Below, in pieces: positions 36,312 to 47,063 of a stretch of 64,000 bases of DNA (the first letter of the stretch is position 1; every line of letters starts with the position of its first letter). Both the position numbers and the translations under genes were made by a program. Source of the DNA: Macrocybe gigantea (lineage: Eukaryota > Basidiomycota > Agaricomycetes > Agaricales > Callistosporiaceae); NCBI GenBank assembly GCA_011319805.1, contig SJRY01000057.1, forward strand, positions 1 to 64,000. Direction: 5' to 3'. The notes beneath the pieces are model-generated. The model was given only the letters and a program-made list of their open reading frames with translations, searched no databases and was not told the DNA's origin.

Positions 36312-38160
36312 TGAGGCCACGGTCTCCACTATCCCCTTCTTCAACTCTTCTCTATTCTTCTCGCAATTATCTACTTTCGCTTCGTCTACTCAAAAGCGCA
36401 ACCCAGAGTTTATTCGCGTTTTAGTGTCTCCCATGCTTGCCTTATCCTTCGCGTTGCACCTGAATGCCGCCTGCCGTGCGCCGCAACCCTCACCTCCCAA
36501 AACAATTCACCCGTCAAGTCGTCTTAGCCGTTGTCACACTACAGCGGTACTTTCCGAAGTGACAACAGATTGCAGTGTCGCAATCAAGGACTACTCTCAT
36601 TTGGTTCCCCTTGTACTATCTTTTCTGGTTTCCTTTTTCTTTAGTCGCTTCCATCTTGCACCCACTCTCTTTGCTGTCTCATTCACGCCTCTCCCTTTTT
36701 TCTTCCTTCGTCTCGATTGTCCACCCACGTTCCTTCCTTGCCACCCCCCCCACATCGACATGTATCAAATTTGATCAACTTCCTTGGTCCCTTGCATATA
36801 TCACCCACTCCTTTGCGGCACGCGTCATTGCACATACTCACTTTCTTTCTACTCATTTCTTGTCTTATCCTCTTCTGCCACTACGTAGCTGTTTCTTCGA
36901 CAGCTACTATCACTCTAGCATTTCAGTCACGCTCATTTTCAAACCATCTGCATACCTATATCCATGGCCCAAATCCGGAAACCGTTCGCTTGGACGAGCT
37001 TGTACTACACGCACCCCTCACACACTCACCATCATTCAACTCGGCATCGGCATCTCTCTCACCCTTCACATCGCGCACCTCGCCACAATAACGCATGGGA
37101 ACAACTCCTTGTACCTTCCTCACGGAGTCGCTTTGTCGCGCCCTCCGGCGCCACTGGTCTTGAAAGTCTTATCTCTTGCTTGTTACTTTCTCTTTATTCT
37201 TCAATTCTGCTTTATTTTCTCCATCCCAGATGCTAGATTTCGACCGGTCAGGTTCGATGTCCATTGCTTTCATCTTCGTGCTGTATATACCGTTTTCTTT
37301 GGCGCAGTTTCGTGCGTTGTAAGTCTCCTTGTCATTCATTTTTCGCTCATGTTTGTACAGTACAATTACTTAGCCCTGGCTGGTCGAAGGTTACAATTAT
37401 GATTATCTTCATTAATGATCTGCCAAATAGCCCTCAGAGATAGGCATTCTCTGTAGATCAATTCCATTGTGACACGTAAAAGGACAAATGACGAGACAAT
37501 GGGCTTCTCTGGACGCTGAGGGAAGCTTCTGGCGCATGGTATTTCTGATTTCTATGCAGCGACGTGATCGCGTTATATATTATGCTTCGACGGCTGCCTG
37601 AACGTGTCTTCTCACACCTCGTGCGTCAGAATATTCGGCAACCGTCAACGTCCCATAAAAAGTAACATGGGCTTAAGGAGGCCTGAGTTATACCACGTGT
37701 AAGCGAGTCCGCCATAACAAGTGGAGATTCGCATGCAGTCTCTGGATCTGGTCTCCGGACGACGTCCATTCAGTCGCGCTGGCATTGAAGCGCGCAGTAG
37801 TATATAGAGATAGAGCTGAATAACCATGAGCAGACTGGGCGGGCCAGTCACGATAACGCTATCTTTCTGTGTCGTCGTGATGAAAAGTCGGGCGAAGAAC
37901 GGGTGGACTGCGGATGGCCTTTCGGACGGCAAGTTAGCGTGTACATTGATGGGATTGTAACTTCCAAGGTATTATAATCGTCTCCCTTCCATTCTGAAGA
38001 AAGGGTGGTCCCCACATCTAGGCAACGTCGCCGCCCTGTTCGGGGGACGCATCAATGCCTACAGTTGTCCAAAGAGAACGGCGCCGACAAGGACTCACCC
38101 AGTGTCGCAAACACTCCAAGTCCAGCCGGACTGGCTTCATGTCCGGCACGGAAGCAGTCC
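36312..38160. other. Gene-poor stretch, pyrimidine-rich plus strand
   Basis: From 36312 to about 37400 the plus strand is strongly C/T-biased and leaves a 275-codon open frame (36575-37402) plus overlapping frames, all Leu/Ser/Pro/Phe-rich and without family motifs. I read it as the 3' UTR of the preceding gene plus non-coding DNA. From 37400 to 38160 there is no feature I can support; a minus-strand frame at 37645-37932 is short and motif-free. Confidence 0.5.
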
Positions 38161-38503
38161 TCACTCCGACTCCGCCAATGCCGTGACAGAAGACTGTTCT
38201 GCTTTTGCAATCTGCTTGCGCCTCCTCTCTATGATTTCGGCTCTCTTTGCTGCGAGGAGTTCAGCCGCGCGCTGGTCCCAGCGCCACGCCCAATATCCTG
38301 CATAGCCAAACACGCCCATAGCAATCAAGTGTCCTCCTGGGTCTTCAGGATTACATGTCAAAAAGACGGCTCCCGTTTGAAGCGGTTGAAAAGTTGGATA
38401 TGGACGTACTGTCAAGGAGGTTTCGCTTTTGAATTCCGAGTTGGCCTACCCTTGCGGCCAGGCCAAATACCGAGAAACCGAGGATGTTGGCCAGTAGTGA
38501 CAT
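38161..38503 (-). CDS. Small one-TM mitochondrial-type protein (possible complex I accessory subunit)
   Basis: Two exons join exactly: MSLLANILGFSVFGLAARVG and QLGIQKRNLLD in exon 1, a 67-nt intron (38343-38409) that splits an Asn codon, then NPGGHLIAMGVFGYAGYWAW with RWDQRAAELLAAKRAEIIE and a charged coiled C-terminus (ERRRKQIAKAEQSSV...). About 91 residues with one hydrophobic segment followed by an amphipathic helix. Size, layout and wording resemble small fungal NADH:ubiquinone oxidoreductase accessory subunits (NUVM-like), but I am not sure of the family. The gene is too short and split to stand out as an open frame. It diverges from the TPR gene at 38720. Confidence 0.6.
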
Positions 38504-38719
38504 CGTATTCGAATGTGTGCTTGGAGAAGACAGAATCTAGCCAGTCGGAAGGAGATGGACGGATTGCCAAATAAGTGCATACATATAGCACAGCCATGCT
38601 GTGGCGCGTTCAAATCCTAGGAGGCTCGATCGCCACATTTCCTGTCATCTGTTATTGTAACTTACCTGGCAATTTTCGCAAGCTTACCCTTTCTAATATA
38701 CCAAATCGAAGCATCCGTC

Positions 38720-39733
38720 ATGTCTGATGATGAAGCAGGTTTCCAATCTCCAACCGCGCTCAAGATTGCCACGGCGAAGGAGAAGAAAGATGCAGCCGAT
38801 GCGGCGTTCAGGCAGGGGAATGTCAAAGATGGTGGGTCATTTCGGACCATCGTAACATCCTAATGCTTCCATGAAAATGTATCCTCTAAAGCATTGAGGT
38901 CTTATCATGAAGTGATTCATTTCTGTCAAGCCCTCTATCCGCCGCAATGGACTCTGATCAGAACTACGCGGTTAGGCTTTGATGTATCTCCTCGGGCTGG
39001 ACAAGTTTAGTTCTCAGAAACTCGAATTGTTTCCGGCTTAAACTCATATCGATCTGCTGTGGATATGAAGGAATGCCTTACAGAGTGTTGGCATGGCTCC
39101 TCCATCGAGCAGGACCGATCCCGCTTCAGAGGTGAAAGAAAAGACTGAGGCAAGGATTTCTCGGAATCATCGATTCGTGATTTTTGAGGGCTATTCTTAA
39201 GCATGATGAGATGATTGAGAAGATTTACGCAAACATGGCCGCGTGCCACATGAAGCAAGGAAATTGGAAACGGGTGGTGGAAACAGCAGAAAAGGCAAGC
39301 TCTCCCCAAGAGCACGGATTCGTCTCTCAAAATTCTCCGTAGGCTCTGGCGAAGAACGAGAGCAATTACAAAGCCATGTTCCGTAAAGGCAAAGCGCTAG
39401 GTGAACAAGGATACTTTGAGAAAGCAGTCAAAATCCTGGAGGAAGTCAGGGAGAAGAGCCCAGCAGGTATCCAGGGCCACGACCTGGACACACTCGTCTC
39501 AAACTAACCCTATGTCTTTTCACAGATGCTGGCGCCGTCGATGCGGAATTAACACGACTTCGCGCGATAGATGCGGAGCGAGAGCGGGCCAACAGGCATA
39601 AATTGAAAGGTATGATCTAATCTACCTTTCCGGACTGCTATTTTGTATCTTTTCTCCAGGATTTTTGAACAAAGCAGAAAAGAAAGCTGCCGCAGACTTG
39701 CCGACTAAAGCGCTGACACCGGAGCCTGCGTAA
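38720..39733 (+). CDS. Tetratricopeptide-repeat protein (TTC9/immunophilin-like TPR)
   Basis: Small TPR protein. Spliced: MSDDEAGFQSPTALKIATAK, EKKDAADAAFRQGNVKDALR, SYHEALMYLLGLDKNALQSV, GMAPPSSRTDPASEVKEKTE, HDEMIEKIYANMAACHMKQG, NWKRVVETAEKALAKNESNY, KAMFRKGKALGEQGYFEKAV, then KILEEVREKSPADAGAVDAE and a charged end KKAAADLPTKALTPEPA. Three TPR-like helical pairs are visible; the layout matches TTC9/FKBP-type TPR domains that bind Hsp90 C-termini, but no isomerase domain is present. Eight exons. Two introns (39150-39201 and 39295-39342) have GC donors; one uses GTTTAG. Confidence 0.78.
39150..39201 (+). other. GC-AG intron in the TPR gene
   Basis: Donor GAG|GCAAGG, acceptor CTTAAG, 52 nt. 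Splicing joins KEKTE to HDEMIEKIYANM in frame; no GT donor gives this result. Confidence 0.7.
39295..39342 (+). other. Second GC-AG intron in the TPR gene
   Basis: Donor AAG|GCAAGC, acceptor CCGTAG, 48 nt, joining VVETAEK to ALAKNESNY in frame within a TPR helix pair. Confidence 0.7.
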
Positions 39734-39901
39734 CATTTTCCCCCTTCATTCCTTCGTGTGTCTTGCCTATCGGAATGTCATAACCACTGACCACCTTGTA
39801 TTTCATCGTTGATATCAATAGTACATCAATCCAAGCAATTTTGGTACGTAAGGGGATCTTCGGTTTAGTATATCAATAAACTAGAATCCAAGCTTGTCAA
39901 G

Positions 39902-41265
39902 TCAGACCAATGTTGCAACATCTTCGTCAACAAATTGCTCGATCGCAAATCCTTTAGCCGGTGCCTTGACCACTCCGGCCTTCTCCAAAACACTGTACGC
40001 ACTGCTGAGCTGAGTAAAAGGGATAAGCAAATGTCGCAAACCTGAGAGTATCCAAGATGACTCTATTCTGAACTTCATTGCATTTTTTGGCGTAGCCAAC
40101 TGTCTTCAACCATGCCTGAAACAAGTAGCCAAGTTGGGGGGGAAAGTGTCTGAGTCGTTTCAAGCACTTGCCTTAATATCCTCCTTTGGATAACCAAATT
40201 TCTCCTGGATGAATACAATATTCTCCGTTGCGCGTTTGGCAGGGGAATCAAATGCGCGGACATATTCGGTAAGCCTGTTCAAAAACAGGCGTAGTACATC
40301 CCGTGCGGCACGTGTAGGATGAGCCGCAATCATCCAGGATGGCCAGGGCGTTGGCACGGATCCAATCTTGGATAATCGGTGTTGTAGGGTGTCATGTCTG
40401 AAGATAGAGTTGAAACTTACGAATCGCACTTCTCCCGCATCTACAAACGGTTTGGTAGTGAACCATTCCCACATAAACGCACTAGTAGAGCCGTCGTTGA
40501 CAGAATTTATGAGCCCTCGGATGTCGTTGTTGACTAAACAAAATAATTCGCGAGACAGTCAGAAACGCTCCGCGGACAACGCTACCTTGGAACTGTAGAT
40601 TTTCAGTTGGCCAGCCTTGTTGAAGCGCCATGACATAAGCCATAGTTTGGCTTCCACTAGGGAAAGGATGAAGTGATGAACGCATCCCAAACTTGCATGG
40701 TAAAACCGAAATGACGTACCTGCCTTGTCGAGAGATACCGATCTTGGTTCCTTCCAGATCTGGGATTCCTCCGAATTCGGACTCTTTGCCGCTTATAACG
40801 GCCCTGTACCCAGGTGAAAGTACCCAAAATAAGGTGAAGGAATCTGACCGACCAGTTCAAGGGCGTCGAAACGTAGCTTCCCACTAATCTGTACGAAGTC
40901 GAACCATTCGCTATCCCAGAAATAAGGGGGTCCGTGAGAGCACTGCAAACATGGCTTAAGAAAGACTATGAATCGATGACGAGGAAATCTTGCGATACAT
41001 CGCGATGTCAATCTCATCGTTCGTGAGGCGACCTATCAATTGCCCAGTGCCACCTGGAGGCTAAAGTTAGTGAGGTTCCACCATGACAGGAAACACAGTA
41101 ACGTTACTCGGGCATTCAACCAATGTGAAAGTATTTCCGTTATCGTCTTCAGCATACTGGAGTAGAGGCGAAGAGAAGTGCTCGCGAACTGAATTACTTG
41201 TCTGTTAGCCCACGTTAGGTCGATTTGAAAGGATCCCACTCGCCGTAACCAACTCTGAGAGGCAT
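39902..41265 (-). CDS. Ca3427-like periplasmic-binding-fold protein
   Basis: Eukaryotic protein with a type II periplasmic-binding fold, related to NMT1/THI5-like pyrimidine-precursor proteins and to Candida Ca3427. Spliced start MPLRVGYVREHFSSPLLQYA, with a GC-AG intron after RVGY, then FTLVECPSGTGQLIGRLTND, EIDIAIALTDPLISG-like residues, EFGGIPDLEGTKIGISRQGS, GSQTMAYVMALQQGWPTENL, INSVNDGSTSAFMWEWFTTK, PWPSWMIAAHPTRAARDVLR, ATENIVFIQEKFGYPKEDIK, WLKTVGYAKKCNEVQNRVIL and the end AIEQFVDEDVATLV. No signal peptide is seen. The ligand is unknown; a pyrimidine-like compound is a guess from the fold. It diverges from TERT over 99 bp. Confidence 0.78.
41189..41243 (-). other. GC-AG intron in the Ca3427-like gene
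   Basis: Exon 1 (22 nt) ends TACG, the intron starts GCGAGT and ends ATTCAG, 55 nt. This gives RVGYVREHFSSPL, the expected family N-terminus. The GT five bases downstream would put the next exon out of frame. Confidence 0.65.
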
Positions 41266-41320
41266 GTTGAAAGTCCGATAAGATAAGATGAAAAGTACTA
41301 GTGGCTATGACCGTCACGTT

Positions 41321-41326
41321 CACGTG
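41321..41326. promoter_or_regulatory. CACGTG element between the Ca3427-like gene and TERT
   Basis: TCACGTGAG inside the 99-bp divergent gap, 38 bp before the TERT start codon. Only the motif is seen; regulation is inferred. Confidence 0.4.
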
Positions 41327-41364
41327 AGTGCTATACGTGTTGTCGCGTCTCCTTCACTACTGTC

Positions 41365-44300
41365 ATGGCTTCTAAAACTCGGACTTCGCTAACGCTCCCT
41401 CTACTCGAGAAGTTCTTTTCTTCGGTTACGAGAATAGATTGCTACCTCCAAAGTATTCTTGAAGGGAATGCCATTGCACTCTTTCAGCCCACCCCAAATG
41501 ATCCAGCTAGTTATTGCGATTTACTGAGCACGTCCTACGTGGCACTCAAGCAGGCAAATCCCTTGCGAACGAAATTTAAACATTATCAAGTCATGAACGA
41601 CATGCAAGGAGTACGTGTTTTACCAGTTTCGAGCATCCTCTTCTTAGACCTGTTATGTAGATGGTATACAGGGCTCAGGAGCGGCTATTTAAATCGAAGA
41701 GTCCGAGAAATATGATAACTCTGGGATACAGCAATGTGAGTGGGATGACGCTCTATATTCTTCCATTTAATTGTGCCCAGCCATTTTCAGGGAGGACGGG
41801 TGCAAACGGTAGTCGGATAACCAATTATTTCGTGAACACGCTCGTCACTGCCCTTCAGGCTCCTGAATGGGAGATTCTCCTCCAGCGGTGAGGACCTGCA
41901 GGCAATTTGTCTGTTTTATGAGACTGATACATGGCTTAGCGTTGGTGAAGACGCCATGCTGCATCTCCTCTCAGAGACTAGCATTTTCATATCATTACCG
42001 AACGATTGCCTTTGCCAATTAACCGGGGAGCTGATGACGGCTATGATCCCGTCAACACAACTGCAACGTCGAAAGATGGCGTCCGTCAAACTACCACTAC
42101 TCACTGCTAAGAAAAGGCCTCTTTCCTTCAGAGAAGATGTCGAGGAGCAACCTTTGAAACGTCGGAAAGTCTTTCATCCTGTTTCTGGGCGCTCTTTTAC
42201 AACTTTAGTGAAAGTAGCAAGGCATGTGACCCTATGCATCCCTTTCTGAATCTGCTTCATCTGATGTGTCTCAGGCACTCGCCGTCCGACGTCACCATTC
42301 CTAGGACTACTATGCTCTACGCTCGTGCAAGACGTGTTCCTGGCACAAATCGTATTGTCTTCGGCCTATCTGAGAAGCGTAGGCTTTTACATTATCCCGA
42401 GTCTGTGAAATTCTGAATCCTGTCGTAGACATACTCAATAGAATTGATCCCTCATACCAGAGAAAACCGAAGATCTCGCCAGAACAATACGTAGATCCTG
42501 ACCCCAGGGAGGAGGCTGAAAAGGCTAGACACATCTCGAAATATATATTTCCTCGGCAGTATGGACTGTCAAGTCCCTTTGGAAGAATTGAGCCCGTTGA
42601 TCATGTCCTAGATTATTCCGACAGAGAACATGAAATACAAGTAACGATCGTGCTTTTTTTCACACCATACATCTGACACTGAAAGTTTTCAGGCACTTGG
42701 GCCATGCAAGACTCCGAAGCGATTAAAGGGAACTCTCCAACTGTTGGAAAGTCTGATTCACAGGCATGGAAAATGCGCATACAAGCCCTTGTTGGATAAA
42801 CTTTGCCCATCAAAGGTATATGTCCGCTACCAAGAGTAGTTCGCAGAGCTCACAGAAAGAAGGTTGTAACAGCCGATCATAAGTGCTTGGATAGTACTGT
42901 TATATTAGCAAGTGCTCAACACTGTTCATCTCAGCGCGGCTCATGTTCATTTTCTACAACAGGAAATGCTTTCGGAACAATCTATACAGTTACAGAGCCA
43001 GGCCTCCTTGGACGCTGGCGATGCATCGATTGATTCTGCTGGAAACACCATCTTCCCGTACGGTCTGACCCAGGCAGAGAAATATATAAGGGCGAAACCG
43101 AGATTTGCAGACTTCGTTTGTAGCAGTACTGAGGTGAAGTCGCCCGAAGTCGATTTCTGTGTTAACTGATTTGCCATACAAGGTGTATAGATACGTCGCT
43201 CTTATTACCAAGACCGTAATTCCGAAGGCCTTCTGGGGCTGCAAGGGAAATTTAAGACTAATGCTTCGACGTAGGCCGCAACTCCTCGACCTAGCTTTCA
43301 CATTGCTCATTGACTGTTAGACGTTAAAACCTTTATTGAATGCCGTCGCTATGAGACGTTGACATTGCATTATCTCTTACAAGGCTTGAGCACTTCTGAA
43401 TGCGAGTGGTTGATGCCTCCTGGTCCGCTCAAACGGCAAACGAGGGTCAGCGTGTCTGATTCCATCAAGCGGCGGGAATTGTTAGAGGAGTTTGTGTTTT
43501 GGTACTTCAATTCATTTGTGATCTCTCTTTTGAAGGTGAGTGGCCTTCCCGTCCTTGGGCTGGTACACTTGTCTCATACTCCAGTCAGACAAACTTCTAC
43601 ATCACGGAGTCGTCAGCGTTCAGAAATAAACTGTTGTACTTCCGCCAAGATGACTGGGATACATTATGCGCACCTCTCCTCAAACGACTTGAGACGCAGA
43701 CATTCCGCAGACTATCAGAGGTTGGCGATGGTAGCTGTCCTATTCTTCTTGGTCTGACATTAACAAGTCCGAGGTCAAAGAAATTTTGCGACAACGCCAA
43801 CTGGGTTATTCTTTTGTTCGCCTTCTGCCCAAAGACACCGGCGTCAGACCTATTGTCAACTTACGTCGCAAAGCAACCAATTCAGGGGTGCATATTTTCA
43901 CTGCGTAAACAATAAATACCTTGCTCAGTCACGCAAAATTGTGAACAGAGTGGCCCACAAAGTGAACGATCGATTAACCAGATCCTTCAAGCTGCTTTCG
44001 ACGTGTTGACATATGAAAAGGTTGGCAATGTATTCTCGTATTCTGAATGTCTCTTCCTCAAACTTAGTTGTATAGCGAAATCAATCTAAGCTCCTTGGCG
44101 CATCCGTGTTTGGCCATGACGACGTACATGCGCGACTTGGAGCGTTCAAATCGCGCCTGCCTAGGAAAGAAGACGGAAGCCTGTATGCCAACACCGACGT
44201 TACTTTACTCTTGCATTTTCCTAACATGATCCCATCCAGCCCCAAACTCTTCTTTGTCAAAGTTGATGTTCAAGCATGTTTCGACACAATCGAGCAAGAG

Positions 44301-46050
44301 AAACTGCTGGGAATCTTGCGCGAGCTTATCTCTGAGGTACCGATGCTTTATAGTTTGACCTGTGATTTTGATGCGACATGATTTCAGAATGCTTACATGA
44401 TTCAGCGACATGGACAAGTTCAATTGTCTTCTGGCAGAATTAAAAGGATGTTCTTACGGAAATCGGTTGCTGCAGGTGAGCCGGTCCTTGTGTCTTGAAG
44501 CTCACTTCTAAATGGTAGGCAAGATGATCATCCTCACTTTCTCAAACATGCAGCGGAACTCACTGCTGCTCTACGGAGTGTCATTTTCGTTGATCAAGTA
44601 TGTTCTATGCTAGTCGTTTTCCGGATCGAATGTTGACAGCGGATGCTAGGTCAACTATCCTTATGCCAAAAAAGAAGAAATTCTTCACTTACTCGAGGAG
44701 CACATCACGGAGAATATTGTCAAGGTGAACGAAACCCTATTTTATACCATTTCAGCACCTCTAACAACTGTCATATTACAGATCGGTCAGCATTATTATT
44801 GTCAGACCATAGGCATCCCTCAAGGGTCCAGCCTCTCGTCTATGCTCTGTTCATTCTTCTATGGACACCTTGAGAATCGTTTCAAGCATCTCAAGGATGA
44901 TGCATTCTCTGTAAGCGAAATGAATTACACTCAACGCATGCGTGCACTGAACCGCCTCCAGGTGCTGATGAGGTTGATAGACGATTACTTGTTTATAACC
45001 GCTGATCTCGCTAAAGCCAGAGAGTTTCTCGAGATGATGAAGAAAGGTAGAGTCTCCAGACAGTAGCTTAAACAAGTAATCCATATTTCTCCACCAAGGC
45101 CATCCCGAATACGGCTGCTTCATATCGCCAGACAAGACGCTCACAAACTTTGACCATGATGTGCAGATCATGAACGTGACAGGTCCAGGTCAACGACGTA
45201 AGTACGTATTACGATTGCGTGCAGCTTGATCGTCAAATGCTCCGCTGCAGGTTTTCCTTGGTGTGGATATGCAATAGACATGTGCGACCTTTCAATCACG
45301 GTGGACTATTCGAGGTTTTCGGAACGGGTGAGTTGATATTCTGCAAGTATTGGACAAGACTGAAAGACGCTTTAGATCTACAAAATACCTTGACGATAGA
45401 GCGCGGACGAAGGCCAGGTGCAGCGTTTGCCCACAAAATGCTTGCGTGCGTGCAAAACGGTTGAAGACAGGGAATACGCCTGAAAGTCTATTCGTTTTTA
45501 GGCTGGCGAGAACGAGGATACACGCTATATACTATGATCGCGAGCTGAATACGGAGGAGGTGGTCTACCTGAACATATACCAGAGTTTTCTGGTTCTAGC
45601 CATGAAATTTCACGCCTACCTGCGAGACTGGAAACTAAGTTTCCAAAATAACTCGCAATATTTATGCGGTAAGCTTTCCTTGACATTGCCGATGAAACTG
45701 GTCTAGACTTGCTGCAACATAGGGGTGATGCAGCATCTTATTTATCACACGTATTTCGCAGCGCAAAACCGAGCGATGCGGTCAGGGGTGGTCATGAATC
45801 ATGCAGACAAGAAGACAATGATATGGTGAGTGACAACGTTTGTGTGGGAGGGCATCTCAAGTGAATCTGATCCGACAGGCTGGGAACACATGCATTCCGG
45901 ACAGTCTTGGGCAAGAAGCCGGCACGGTACAAGACGATGTTGTCAACGCTAGACCTCGAGCTTTGCCGAAAATGTTATCGGGAGCATAGCAGACGATTCT
46001 CAAACGTAGTGAGGGACGGATGGGGAGGGGTATCGGGGATCCTGTATTGA
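41365..46050 (+). CDS. TERT: Telomerase reverse transcriptase
   Basis: Catalytic subunit that copies the telomerase RNA template onto chromosome ends. TEN domain: RNMITLGYSN, NTLVTALQAPEWEILLQRVG and EDAMLHLLSETSIF. RNA-binding region: TVIPKAFWG, a CP-like LLEEFVFWYFNSFVISLLK and the T motif TNFYITESSAFRNKLLYFRQ. RT motifs: 1/2 FVRLLPKDTGVRPIVNLRRK; A LFFVKVDVQACFDTI with the first catalytic Asp; B' GIPQGSSLSSMLCSFFYG; C LMRLIDDYLFIT with the Asp pair; D FISPDKTLTNF; E FPWCGYAIDM. C-terminal extension: TEEVVYLNIYQSFLVLAMKF, then LGTHAFRTVLGKKPARYK and the end DGWGGVSGILY. Some 17 introns. One G seems missing before the donor near 45330; otherwise the frame is sound, so the gene looks functional. 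Confidence 0.93.
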
Positions 46051-46135
46051 GAATGGTAGATAGACTCTGGGCCGGACATGGCCGCGCCACGCTGGTGCTG
46101 ATGTCAAGTTCGGCGACGTCGCCAGCGCAGCTAAC

Positions 46136-46973
46136 ATGGTCACCAGATTGCTGAGCAATCATTTTTCTTGCTCGTATATCAGGTTCCATCGCATCCAGCC
46201 CCATCTGATTTCCACTTCGGTTCGCCCAGTAGCCCTTCGTGCATATCCTTTTCGTATTGCACCAGTCGTCTGCCGCTGTTACGGAATGTCGTCCGAGTTC
46301 TACTCGCTCAAGGCCGAAAAGCCAAATGGAGAGATATATGACTTTTCTCAGTTGAAAGGCAAAACTGTGCTCGTTGTCAACGTTGCATCGCAATGGTACA
46401 TGCTCAATTTCTCGTTTCAGAAGGCGTGTTGACGATAGTGCCGCAGCGGATTCACACCGCAGTACAAAGGTTAGCAAAGGCTCGACGGCTCGGCTTTGAA
46501 TGTCTTTTATGCGTTGCGCAGGACTGCAGGCTCTCTACGACAAGTTCAAGGACCGGGACTTTGTCATTGTGGGTTTCCCATGCAATCAGGAAAGGATCTG
46601 CGGCTTTGTCACATGCCATTAGGACTGACGCCCCAACAGTTTGGCGGGCAGGAGCCCGGCACCGATGAGGAGATTGCGCAATTCTGCACGCTGAACCACG
46701 GAGTGACGTTCCCGCTGATGAAAAAGTCTGACGTGAACGGGGACCATACGAACGAGGTATTCAAATGGCTGAAGAACGAGAAGGCGGGTATCCTTGGATT
46801 GACGCGCATCAAGGTGAGTCCGCAGTCCATCGCGGAGGACAACGCTGACTGCTTGCTCGATGCAGTGGAATTTTGAAAAGTTTTTGGTGGACAGGGACGG
46901 CCATGTTTTGAATCGGTGGGCATCGACGACGACGCCAGCAGCGATTGAAGGCGAGATTGCCAAGGCGCTCTAA
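46136..46973 (+). CDS. GPX: Glutathione peroxidase / thiol peroxidase (Hyr1/Gpx type)
   Basis: Thiol peroxidase that reduces hydroperoxides, probably through thioredoxin. Core sequence: [39 protein letters not shown] with the peroxidatic Cys (not Sec; its codon is split by intron 1), [20 protein letters not shown] with the second Cys, [17 protein letters not shown] and the catalytic Trp in [18 protein letters not shown]. Two starts are possible: 46136 adds about 50 residues rich in Arg/Ser ([20 protein letters not shown]), like a mitochondrial presequence, while 46286 gives a cytosolic form. Four introns; the third (46590-46639) has an unusual GA donor. It starts only 85 bp after the TERT stop. 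Confidence 0.92.
46590..46639 (+). other. GPX intron with apparent GA-AG ends
   Basis: Exon ends TGCAATCAG and the next base pair is GA (GAAAGG) where GT is expected; the 50-nt interval has a CTGAC branch site and ends CAACAG. Removal is required because read-through meets a stop within 13 codons. Confidence 0.6.
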
Positions 46974-47063
46974 GTTGTCGATGACGTAATGCCTATGTCC
47001 AGTCCACACAAGCCTGTTTCAGTTTCAAAAATGAAATTTCTTTCTCTTCTCCTCACGTCCATC

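Noticed and set aside
37250..37300. Possible tRNA B-box (GGTTCGATGTCC)
   Set aside because: No A-box at proper distance and no acceptor-stem pairing.
36575..37402. Long plus-strand ORF of 275 codons as a membrane protein gene
   Set aside because: Leu/Phe/Ser/Pro-rich composition follows directly from C/T strand bias; several overlapping frames are equally open; no motif or intron pattern.
38005..38574. Plus-strand ORF of 189 codons
   Set aside because: Antisense to the small two-exon gene at 38161-38503, which splices to a coherent protein.
45857..46477. Minus-strand ORF of 206 codons
   Set aside because: Shadow of the TERT 3' end and GPX 5' end on the plus strand.
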